64,000 bases of DNA from Cordia subcordata (taxonomy: Eukaryota; Streptophyta; Magnoliopsida; Boraginales; Cordiaceae), in NCBI GenBank assembly GCA_028554755.1, contig JAPTOF010000010.1, forward strand, positions 9,398,001 to 9,462,000, in the 5' to 3' direction. Below, one piece after another: positions 9,152 to 20,100 of the stretch. Positions within the stretch are counted from its first letter, which is position 1. Each line of letters begins with the position of its first letter. The translations under genes were made by a program, and so were the position numbers. The notes beneath the pieces were generated by a model. That model did not search any database, had not been told where the DNA came from, and saw nothing but the letters and a program-made list of their open reading frames with translations.

Positions 9152-11720
9152 CTATTGTAGTGTGAGGCTAGTTTGATCTTGAGGGCACCTGGCAACGTCG
9201 TGACTCGAATAACCGCAATTTGAACACCTTCATCTACCAACTTGGTCCGAGTGATCCATCTCATTAGAGATACGCCTACCCCCTGCAGGTTCTCTATTTC
9301 TGTGCCATAATCTGCCTGGATTGGGTTGCAATTGCTAAGCAGGTGCATCTGGCCAATAATCAATGTGTCCTAAAGGTTGAAATGGGATGATATACGTATT
9401 TGTGTATGCTTCGACTTTATATTCAAGCGGGAACATGTTGCCTAACGTTACATTCAAATAGCGTGCAACTACCTGTGTATGTGAACATGGAAAATGGTAG
9501 GCTGTCCACTTACCACAGGTACATGTCTTCTCATTAAATCTGACCACTTGTACAGGACGCTTGTCAGTAAATGATTCCGGCAACCGGCCGACTTGTGCAG
9601 TACCTATTTTGTAGTGAAAATGGAACACGTTATGAAGGTGTGACTTTGCCTTCCACTTGTCAAATAATTCTTTGACTCTAACGGAGATGACAATTTCTTG
9701 TCCTACCAAGTGCCTCGCATGTATAAACCCGTTGTAGAAGTATCCAGCAAACTTCGTGAAAGTGTGCGACACTAACGCTGTAATAGGCAAATACCTCGCC
9801 CCAACAAGGACACCATTGAAACACTCCACGTTGTTTGTTGTCATCATACCCCACCTCAAACCTCCATCAGCACACATCGTCCACGTATCTCGGTCTATGT
9901 TGGTGAGATAGTCGTATGCTCATTTACCAGCCCCGCTTGGTGTTGGGTCAACTTCCAAAATTTTTCGCATCACTTCTACGTGTTTGCGACTTGATTTTCC
10001 TTACCAGCTCTCCAACACAAGTCCTTTATATACTAGTTGTGGAACTGTTTCATGACATTACTTTTAAGGTGCCTCAAGCATATCCAATGCTTCACCCGTA
10101 ATTGCCCATCAGCTGAGATACGATTCAAGGCAGAAAAAAATTCCTGCATGTCTATCAGACACTATACAAATCTCATCCATATCATGCAGCAAATGCATCC
10201 GTACCAGTTGAAGGAACCATGGACAGCTTTCGGTTGTCTCTGCATTGATAACTGCAAACACCAATGGTAAAATCTGACCGTTCGCATCAGCTGTCAATGC
10301 TGTTAGAAGATGACCCTTATATTGCCTGCGCATGTGAGTACCATCGAGAGAAAGCACTGGACGACAATACTTTCACGCTGCAATATATGGTGCAAACGCC
10401 CAAAACACATAATCGAAAATTTTGGTTCCTTGCGTCAACCCTTGGAAGAACTTGTATGTTACAACTATCCCTGGATTAGTTGCCTTGACAACTCTAAAAA
10501 ATCGCAGAAGTAATTGGTACGACTTGTACCAATCGCCATACACCATTTCAATGGCCTTATTTTGGCCACGCCATGCTTTTCCGTATGAAATGTTCACGTG
10601 AAAAGTGTTCATAATGTGTGCTCGTACAAAACCCACATCGAAATCATGCTTGTGTTTTACGAAGTGCATAACTGTATAACCGACCAGTGCATCAGTAACA
10701 TTTTTATGGGTCGCCCTTTGTCTATCACTGAAACAATTATGCACGCCCTAATATTTTGTCATTTCAAACTAGCGATGCATGGATTTCCGAATTGTCCGCA
10801 ATTTCCACCTACATGGATTTCTAAGGTTAGAAGCATTTACACAACAAACAACCCATAAATTTGGTTCAGACCTCTTGACTTTGTATTAATGTTGTACCTT
10901 TATTGAGTACATTTGAACCGCTCAAATCACATCCTTCTTTGACCGGAAAATCATTCCTTTGGCCAATTTTTTCTCGTCCCAAAATATTTGCGTTTTGTGC
11001 TCCTCCATACTGTCCATATAATATTCTTCACTAACGGTATGAAGTTGAGTAGTTTCATATACACTGTGCATCGGTACGGCACCGTCAGTTGACCCTGCAC
11101 CAGCTGACAGCCCCTCATATTCCGCATTAACGTTCGCAGTGTTTTTATTACCATTGAAGACATCATCATCGTCGTACCAGACATCGTTCTCGTTCAGGGC
11201 CATGTCCTTATCTTCTTCGTCAGGTTCAGACGGAAATGTGTCCATGTTCAAGTCCACCCTCACATTATGAGATGGTCCCGTTATGTCACTCCCAGCAACG
11301 TAATGTGATGGTTCTGCATTCAAATCAGGAACAGCGCAACCACACTAGAAATCACTACTTCGTTGAGATGTACACATCGTCTACCTTTACTTCGACAATA
11401 ACATGAGCATTATTCATGTTATTATCATTACATGCTATTCGAAACACGTCCATCAAATCATCATCGCTGCTGATTGCCGCCTCGCTAAAATATGGATACT
11501 GTAACTGTACGACCCCCGATTGGAAACGATGCGATAGCTCCACCCTGTCGATGCCATAACGCAAATTAAGCTTCTCATAGAAACTATAAACAAATTCATT
11601 GTATGATGCTTCATGTGTTATTTTGACCTTACGAACAGGCTTCATAGTTTTATATTCGATACTGTACGGGTCATTAATTTTTGCTCTGCCATAATATAAA
11701 AGAACAGAAACTGTATTCAT
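9152..11720 (-). pseudogene. MURA-type Mutator transposase, broken but with catalytic motifs
   Basis: The minus-strand product starts MNTVSVLLYYGRAKIND (start at 11720). The first 120 residues resemble a PB1-like leader. An acidic linker follows, then the Mutator DNA-binding domain start KGMIFRSKKDVI near 10930. The DDE core shows LSLDGTHMRRQYKGHLL (first Asp), EICIVSDRHAGI (second Asp) and TTNNVECFN (Glu). The SWIM zinc finger is at about 9470-9540 (CTCGKWTAYHFPCSH), and a CX2CX4HX4C knuckle (CSNCGYSSHDVARC) is near 9180-9220. The full domain order and all three catalytic acidic residues survive, but stops and frameshifts (for example after LESYLS near 10109, at the end of 11355-11720, and around 9350) prevent translation. 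Confidence 0.88.
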
Positions 11721-11960
11721 ATTTTCTTACTGACTAAAATATTAGATGAATAGTATACAAGTATGTATGTGTGAAAGGTAATTGGAAAGATTTTGGGCGA
11801 TTCAAAAATTAAGGACACTAGGCGGATTATATATGAGTTATAGGAAATTTGGATCTTTGGTGTTGGGCTTTCCGAGAATGAAAGAGCGGGAATTAAATAG
11901 GGGTTCAAGCCACAATCGGTAAGTGAATTACTGGTCAAGGAGAATAATGGCATAAAAGAA

Positions 11961-12113
11961 CAGTAAGTCACTTACCGTTCAAAGGGAATAACGGTAAGTC
12001 ACTTACCGTTCTGTCTGATAGCGTGGCAGACGGTAAGTGACTTACCATTTTCTCGAGAGATGCTCTGACACGTGCAAGAACGGTAAGTCACTTATCTGTA
12101 GATGGCTTACCGA
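11961..12113. repeat. MULE-1 right subterminal palindromes
   Basis: Five copies of a short palindrome: 11961 CAGTAAGTCACTTACCG; 11990-12010, a perfect palindrome with arms AACGGTAAGT and ACTTACCGTT around a central C; 12031 CGGTAAGTGACTTACCA; 12081 CGGTAAGTCACTTATC; and a half-site GGCTTACCG ending near 12112. They mirror the left-end set at 5019-5134 and do not occur in the gene body. Confidence 0.85.
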
Positions 12114-12205
12114 AAAAGGTATTTATGAAACGTTTTTCAAAATAATGGTATTTTTACAATAAATTTTTAAACGAAAGATAAAAATAAAAAATTTCCACAT
12201 AAATC

Positions 12206-12449
12206 ATATTTATTTCTATTCCTAAGCCATGACATCTTTCAATTGTCAATCTCAGCGATGTCAGCCGTGACATCTTTCAATTGTCAATCGTAGATTTTCA
12301 CAAAATTAGCCATTCAAAGTCTGCACGCAAAGGGTTATTTACTAAAATAATATTAAAAAAGTACTTTGTTTTCAAGATGTGAGATATGAAATGACTAATT
12401 ATAAAATATTTGTTTAGCTTTTCTTTAGCAATCCACTTTATCTAGAACC
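12206..12449. other. Copia LTR tail and AT-rich spacer
   Basis: Resumption of the interrupted copia right LTR, with a direct repeat of TGACATCTTTCAATTGTCAA (about 12230-12250 and 12268-12289). AT-rich DNA with no gene follows up to the SINE target site. Confidence 0.5.
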
Positions 12450-12467
12450 ATTATACTCGAAAGTGCC

Positions 12468-12716
12468 CCCAGAGGCATAGGTGAGTTGGTAAGTGGCCAG
12501 GTGATTAGGGTGGAGACACCCTGATAACGCGGGATCGAGTCCGTGTGGCGGCAGTACTCCGCTGAAATATTGCGGGGGCTGTTGCTGGATTTCCACGCCC
12601 GTTGGTCCTCTCCCTGGTCGGGCTGCCACTCACGCACATCCCTCGATTTACCTCTCGCCTGGTTAAGGGGCCTCTGGCCAGGTGAGAAAGGGGTTCTCCT
12701 TTGGTTAACCCTTTTA
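12468..12716 (+). mobile_element. tRNA-derived SINE with 18-bp target duplication
   Basis: Relatively GC-rich 249-bp insert flanked by an exact 18-bp direct repeat ATTATACTCGAAAGTGCC (12450-12467 and 12717-12734). The A-box-like GTGAGTTGGTAAGTGG is near 12481 and the B-box-like GGGATCGAGTCC near 12530, which fits a Pol III promoter of tRNA origin. A short pyrimidine/TTTTAA tail ends it. Open reading frames here are incidental. Confidence 0.75.
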
Positions 12717-12821
12717 ATTATACTCGAAAGTGCCACGTCACTATGTACTCCTTTATATTGGTTTCTTAAAGAATATTTTAAAGAAAGTCAACATAGACGA
12801 GTTTTATAGTGTGCTCTCGGG

Positions 12822-13360
12822 TAGGGGCAATGATTCGGTTTAATTTTACCAAAATTGGAACCAAATTTTAATAACTTAATTTTTAAAATTTTAAAAGTTA
12901 ATAATAGAAATTGAACCAAAATATATCAATAATCGAAAATATTTAACTGAAAATTTTCGGTTCGGTTTCGGTTATAACTGAAATAACCAAATTGTTCTTA
13001 AAAAAATCATATATTATTAAAAACTAATTTAAATAATCAAAATTTTGTAATTATAATAACCAAATTCTGAAATCCATCATCGAAATTCACATTATACATA
13101 TAAGAGTAGTATAAACTTATAAATATATATGAACCTAAGTTTGAAAAAATAATAACTGAATAAATTTTTTTAATAAAAAATTAATTACTCGGTTATTCGG
13201 TTATTAACCGAAATTTTGGAGAAATAATAGAAACCGAACCGAAAAACCTAATTTCTTCATTTTTTAATAACCAAAACCAAAATCGAACATAAAAATAACA
13301 TAATTGAATTTTGTATTTCGATTTGATTATTTGGTTATAATCGAATAATGTTCGCCCCTA
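12822..13360. mobile_element. hAT-like MITE
   Basis: Termini TAGGGGCAATGATTCGGTT and, reverse-complemented, TAGGGGCGAACATTATTCG are inverted repeats. The interior repeats CGGTTATT/AACCGAA phrases. The flanking 8-mers CTCTCGGG-like and CTCTTGTG match imperfectly at 6 of 8 positions, as for an old hAT 8-bp duplication. No gene. Confidence 0.65.
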
Positions 13361-13485
13361 CTCTTGTGAGGGCCACCAAACAAGGAAAACAAATTTCGAA
13401 TACTAACTTGTAACACAAAATCAGGAAACAAATCAAAATTGTAAGCTAGTCAATATTTCTATGGAACATAACTAAAATATTAAGA

Positions 13486-13947
13486 GGGCATTTGGACTGG
13501 CTTATCAAAAAATTATTTAAGGCACTTTTAGCTTTAAGCTGCTTTTTTAATTTTTTTTGACTTTAAATAATTATATATTTGAATAGAATAAAATTATAGT
13601 TATAAAAATAAATATTACATCTTTGGTCAAAGTGGGTTAAAAAGTAATTTATACTATTAAAATAACTATTAGGGATTAAAAAAAAATTATAAAAAGTAAG
13701 TATAAGATAAAAAAGTAAAGATATTTTAATAATAAAAATAAAAGAGAAAAATAAGATAGTAAATGTCTAGTCAAATTTGTTTTTTTAAAATATTTAAAGT
13801 CATAAAAAATAAAAGTCGGGGAAGAGAGTTTTTTATTTTTTGTCTAAAACCACTTAAAAAAAACTTTTTCTTAATAAAACAAATCTATCTAATAACTTAA
13901 ATTAGAAAATTTGACCAGTTTTAAAAGATAAATCAAACACCCTTCAA
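13486..13947. mobile_element. MITE-like element upstream of AKR-B
   Basis: Left end GGGCATTTGGACTGGCTTA and right end, reverse-complemented, AAGGGTGTTTGATTTATC look like inverted hAT-type termini. AATATT motifs flank both sides. Boundaries are approximate. It ends about 30 bp before the AKR-B promoter motifs. Confidence 0.5.
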
Positions 13948-13979
13948 TATTTGAAGATAAATCAATAACATATGGTTCC

Positions 13980-14040
13980 TGACGTCAGCCAATACGCAAA
14001 AAGAAGATTCGGCACCAGCCGACCACACTCCTATAAAAAG
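13980..14040 (+). promoter_or_regulatory. AKR-B core promoter motifs
   Basis: TGACGTCA (13980-13987), a full bZIP-type ACGT palindrome, overlaps a CCAAT (13989-13993). A dehydration-response-like GCCGAC lies at 14018-14023 and a TATA box TATAAAAAG at 14032-14040, 128 bp upstream of the ATG at 14168. TGA-type bZIP factors regulate many detoxification reductases, so stress or xenobiotic induction is plausible but inferred. Confidence 0.55.
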
Positions 14041-14167
14041 GTCTCTTTAGACAACATCACAAATTCTGCTACTGAGCTTCCTCTCTTCGTTGCTTTCATT
14101 TCGCAAAAGTAAAAGTCGAAAGAAAAGAAAAACACAAAAACTTTTTAAGTTAAAGAAGCTAGCTTCA

Positions 14168-17100
14168 ATGGCGGCACCATTGCTAGAAGTGAAAGTTCCA
14201 AGAATGAAATTGGGCTCACAAGGCCTGGAAGTGTCAGCACAAGGATTGGGCTGCATGGGCATGTCCGCATTCTATGGCCCGCCAAAGCCTGAGCCCGAAA
14301 TGATCGAACTCATCCACCATGCTATTAACAGTGGGGTCACCTTTCTTGACACCTCTGACTATTATGGGCCCCACACCAATGAGCTCCTTTTAGGCAAGGT
14401 ACTAAATACTTCTTGTTACTAACATGATAATTGTAGTTGTATGCAGCCTCTGAAAGTTGGGAGCTCTTTCTTCTTTGTTTTCTTATCTTTTGTGGCACGG
14501 TTGTTTGATATTTTGGTCCTCTTTAATATATATACATATATATATATATATATGTATATATATACATATATACACACACGCACACACATATATATAGTAT
14601 CGTGAGAATGCCATGGGAGTGTTTTCAGGAGAATGCTATCAGCATATATAGTAATTGAGTAAATGCCATTTTCCCTCATGATCTATACTCTAAAATCCAA
14701 ATTTTCCGATGAGTTTTTCGTTTTATCCGATCAAAAATTTCTCATGAAATAAGTGTTGCCAAACAATGCGTTATGTTGAAGGGCAATTTTTGTTTTTTGA
14801 GCTATTATTGAACTATTGAATTTTCATTTATTATGTAAAGAATTTTTAATTATCTCTATAATTTTGTGTATAGCATAAATTGTGTACCATTATTACTTGT
14901 TTTTGTATGTTTAAAGGATTAGCTAATTGCAAAAAAATGAAAAAATTATATAGTAACTTAGAAATAAATTTGATTCAATTTGAAATATACATATTAGTAG
15001 AAAATATTTTAAAGTGATTTTAATTTTTTCTAATATCTTGTGTAATTTGAATGTTGTATAATAAGCTACTTTTTTTAAAAAAATATTTAAAAAATATTTT
15101 TCTTCATATCATAAATTAAATCATTTACTAAATGATTTCAATAATTTTTTTTGTGTATTATTATCTTTTGTCTTGAAAAAAAAAAGATAAAGTTCTTTAA
15201 AGATTTTTTTTGGTAAAATTTGAACTCAGAGGAAATATGGTAAAATTAAAAGTTCATGGAGGAGCTTGAGATTTAGAATAGAACTCACGGGGAAATGACA
15301 TTTGTCCTATAATAATTTATTATTTATTTTTATTTTCTATTATTTCTTATTTTTGTGGATATTTATTAAATTGAAAAATTAAATGATAATCATTTAATGC
15401 TTAAAATAAAATTTATTTGTGAATATCAAAAGATTCATATATATATATATATTATTAGTTTTAATTTAGAAATTTAATGGGGAATCAATTAGTTCTTAAA
15501 ATAATTTTTATTTGTGAACTTCAAATGATTAAACCTGGGTAAATTTAACATCTACTAGTTAAAAGTAAATCCGAGTAAATTTAATGTTTACTTAAAAGTA
15601 ATTTATGCAAAGTACAGAATATTCATAACTAAATTCATTATATGCTATTAAAAATAAATAAAGCCAACTAAATTTAATTTATACTGCTGAAAAAAATAAA
15701 TCCTTGTGATAATGATAATAATAATAATAATAATGCAGTGGTGGTGCCATGTGGCTTTGAGAGATGCCATTTAAGTCGGTGCGTAAGTTTTAGGAGATAC
15801 TGCATTACTTATTTTATGCCTTATTAAGATGCCACATCATATGTTATATGGCTTTAAGAGATGTCACGTCAAGTTAACAAATGCCACGTCAGTTATTTTA
15901 TATCTTAGTATAAGATGCCACATCTCTGTTTGCAAGAGTTATAATCTATACAATTAATATAAAATTTATATCTCAAATGAATATGTAAGCTTGTCAAGAG
16001 TTGTAGTAGAGATGCATTTTGGCCAAGAAATGAAAGTCTCCTAACTATACAATCCTTACCAAACAACTTCTCCACTATAAAATCACATGTACATTAGCCA
16101 ATTTTTTTTTGTACCAAAAAATAAAAATAAAACGAAAGTTATAAATTTTGTAAATATGAGAATTTCACCAAATTCATTGAATAACGAGAAAAGATCGAAT
16201 CTATTATAATTTAGAATTAGAAAAAGATTTTTGAATTTAGGATTAGCATTAAAATTTTAAAGAAAAAATAATTTAGAATTCTAAAATTATAATTTAATTT
16301 GACTTTTAAAATTCAATTCTCTTTCAGGACTAAAGTTAAAAAATATGGATGAGATAATTAAAATTTATTCGAATAAAATTAAAATTTTCTAGAATTAGAA
16401 TTAGATTAATTATTTTTGAGTTTAAAATTAGAATTAGAAGGCAAACTAATATTAAAAGAAATTTTTGCATCGTGGAAATACTAGTTTATAAAAAAAAATA
16501 AAAATGACCCACTAACGCAAACTAATGGAGTTACCTTGAAAACCAAATTTTATTAATCAAAATCTTTTGATTTGGTTTCAGTTAGTACCCGAAATAATTG
16601 AATTACAAAATAAGATGCAAAAGTACATGGCAATTTAGATAACTGAATCTTTGAATTAGCAAATATAATCGAAATCCTGAAAGGATTTGGATAACTGAAT
16701 TCATTAAAAGAAAAGATAACATGTGCAAATGAAATTATATCCAATATTTGTAAAGATTTGGATAATTCAGTTATTAAATGGATTTTACAATTATGATTTG
16801 TCTATGTTTTATATAATTTTCCCTGGTGACACCATTGTTTTTTAGCCCAGTTGTATATTGATGTTGTCTCATACGGTATATGACTTGTGTATCTTATTAG
16901 TAGTGTATCTCCTAGTGAAAATTTGCCTGTAGTTTATTTTATCTGCTTTTTTAGATTTAAGATTTCAGATAACCACCAATTAACCGAGTTGAAAGTGTTT
17001 CTAAGATCCACCTTAATAGCACTTCTAGGAGAGAATTTTCTTTCCACAACCCTTGACAAGTTCCTGGCTAAGAAGCACATTGTCCGTAATGGTTCTACCA

Positions 17101-20100
17101 GGAACAAAAGCCAATTGACAAGCCGATACTAAATCCTCCAACAAAGGCTTCATCCTGCTAGCAATTATCTGTGTGATACACTAATAAATGATGTTGCAAC
17201 ACGAGATAGGCCTAAACTCACTGACTCGCGATGGAGTCTGGCAGAATTAAAGAAAGATCCTACAGCTCTCACACATCCTGGCCCACTATTTCCCGAGCTT
17301 TCTTGTAGAAATGCGCCGAAAAACCATCCGGTCCTGGATTTTTTTCTTTTAGGACATTATTGTAAAAGTTTTGTTTGAGTTTAATAGAATATTTCTTTCC
17401 TGGCCAAAAAAAAAGCATTAGTCCAGTTATATATTTGTATACTCTCGTACTATAAATGTGTTATTGCATATTTATCTGTGGTTCTATTTCCCAATTCGAT
17501 AAGATTCTAAAATTTTATATTTACTTATAGTTCCAGATTTCAAGAAGTAAATCAACTGTAATTTGGCTTGGACAAAACGTTATTGACCTGAAAAGTTTAA
17601 GTATGGGTACATGACTGCATTAAGGGATTGTGAAGGGAAATTTAATGTGGAAGTCTTTGTTGAAAGCAATTCCTGTGGGCACCTCAAAATTGGTGATAAG
17701 GGCATCTTCTAGTGTTATGAGTTATTGCCTGAACATTGTTGTTGAGACACATTTGTATATCTATGTCCCAGAAATAAGAATTATTGGATAACTTAAAAGT
17801 AGACGTTAAGTTTATTCTGGGTGACAACCAAAATCGAAATTCATGTAATGGTATAGGCTATTTTTTCTAAAAAAATATTGGAAGAGGTATTGGTTTTTAT
17901 CAAAATTAATTCTGAAATTGCATTGATGGATAAAGTTTCAAATGTGTGCGTTCTATTGTAGGCTCTGAAGGGAGGGATGAGAGACAAGGTGGAGTTAGCA
18001 ACCAAATTTGGAATAAGCTATGCTGAAGGGAAATGGGGCGTATATGGTGATCCAGCATATGTACGAGCGGCTTGTGAGGCCAGCTTGAAGCGGCTTGATG
18101 TTAATTGCATTGATTTGTACTATCAGCATCGCATCGATACACGAGTACCCATAGAAGTCACGGTAGGTTCTCTCTTTCTTGATCAGCATCCATGTGCAAT
18201 TGATTCGTTTCCTGTGTCATGTGCAAAATAATCCCTTTATGTTCTGTTATCAGATAATTTAATAGGTAGCTCATCTAGAATAAAGTTTGAAAAGTTTTAA
18301 ATAAATGTGTAGCATTACTCTTGGGCTAGTTTGTTAAGTAAGAGATGAAAAGTTTGCATAAGTTAGAATATGTGCCTAGTCACAAGGTAGAGCTCATGGT
18401 ATTTTGTGATGAACATTCCCCGATGTTGATTAACGCGTGCGCCAAATAACAATGACATGTCTTGAATTTGAATTGGGAGCATGTAAAGCTTCTATGCTTT
18501 AGCTGGTTTGGCTCTTCTCAGATTACTGGTTTAGTTAATCGTCTGCCTTTACATATCGATCCAAATTGCCACACTCGTTAATCATTCTAAGAACTATGCA
18601 TTGTTTTCTCAATCTCCTCAAAGCAATATGGCATTGGCAGATTATTGTTATGATGTTGGGGAGAGACTCCTGTATCTGGTGATCCTTCAGATTTTCACTC
18701 AGTTAGATTTCTCTTGGATTTTCTATCAAACTTCCTATATCTTCCATAACAAAGATTTAAGAGGGATAATTAACTAGAATTGCAAAAGGAATCTTTTCCT
18801 CATTGTTATCTGATTTTTTATTACATAAGTAGCTTCTGTTCACAGTTATCGTATCAATTTACTACAAGTCCTTCTCTCCCTTCAGCTTCTGGCATCTTGG
18901 TGTACAACAGAGACAGAGAATTTTCCTATTGAACTTTCTGTTCCTAGTCCATCACCTTGAAAATCATATGGAACTTGCTTTCATCATGTTTCTGTGCTCC
19001 CCTCGTCCCTTACCCCGCTGCACCAGGGCCTGTCCACTTGCCTTACACTTCATTAAATATACTTCTGTCATATTGACAATTGCATGAACTACGTTTCCAT
19101 TTTGTTACTGCCATAATCTTACCTGGGGAAAAGTGAGGTACCAACAATATACTCAGATCTACTGTGCAATTTACATGTGAACTCTGTTGCTTCATGGAGA
19201 AACAATCAAGTGTTGTCAACAATCCTGTCTCTCCCCTACTCTTGTATACATATGTTCTTTTGAAATTTCTCGATACTCATTCTGGGGGTGCTCTAGTTTC
19301 TTCCAAAGCTTCTTCCTTTCTTAGTCGTTGGAATTTTTTTCTTTTGCAAGATGGGAGAACTCAAGAAGCACGTTGAAGAGGGCAGAATAAAGTACATAGG
19401 TCTATCTGAAGCCTCAGCTTCTACAATTCGAAGAGCACATGCTGTTCATCCAATAACAGCTGTGCAGTTGGAATGGTCATTATGGGCCAGAGATGTAGAG
19501 GAAGATATCATCCCGACTTGCAGGTTTGGTATTTACTCTGTCTTGAAATGGTTATGTCTCAGCAATATGAGGGTGTAACTTCCATCTTCTTACTATCGTT
19601 TAGAGAACTTGGCATTGGGATCGTAGCATACAGCCCTCTAGGACGCGGGTTCTTCTCATCAGGGGCAAAGTTGCTAGAGAATTTGTCTGACGGTGATTCC
19701 CGAAAGGTGCCAACACTTTCATCTTGAGCTTCGGTATGATCTAACTATTAGTTCATTTTATCTGCTTGACTATGTTCTGCAATCTATGTTCCGCAAAGTC
19801 TTGAAGCTATAAGCATGCAAATTCTCCCCATGTCTTCTCTATTTGCTTACTGTGAATAATTTGAGCAGATCATTTCTTTTTTCTAATGCATGAGAACCAA
19901 AAAAGGAAGAGGAAGTTTTGTCTATAATTTATCTCAAGTTATTTCGGACTGTACTTGGTCCTAATGGCAATTTCTATGCCGTTATATCTACTGTCAGTGT
20001 TCTTTTATGAAGTCACACCTGACCTTGTCATATATCAATATTTATCTTAAGCTAGCACTAAAAGATATTTGGAAAGCACCATACTTTTAAATGGTAGTTA

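Larger units (their letters stand above)
4935..12196. mobile_element. MULE-1: 7.3-kb Mutator-like element with PMD and MURA genes
   Basis: Left terminus GGAAAATTTTTATTTTTACC and right terminus, reverse-complemented, GGAAATTTTTTATTTTTATC form terminal inverted repeats of roughly 100-120 bp. They include the shared phrases AAAAATTTAT, ATAAATACC and CGGTAAG. A perfect 9-bp target duplication ACATAAATC flanks the element (4926-4934 and 12197-12205). Inside, a plus-strand plant-mobile-domain gene (about 6380-8891) converges on a minus-strand MURA transposase gene (9152-11720). Both are broken, so this copy is not autonomous. It sits within a copia LTR and is therefore younger than that copia insertion. 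Confidence 0.93.

Noticed and set aside
12425..12809. Overlapping frames of 60-100 codons on both strands.
   Set aside because: They coincide with the GC-rich SINE, which lowers stop frequency. No protein motif is seen.
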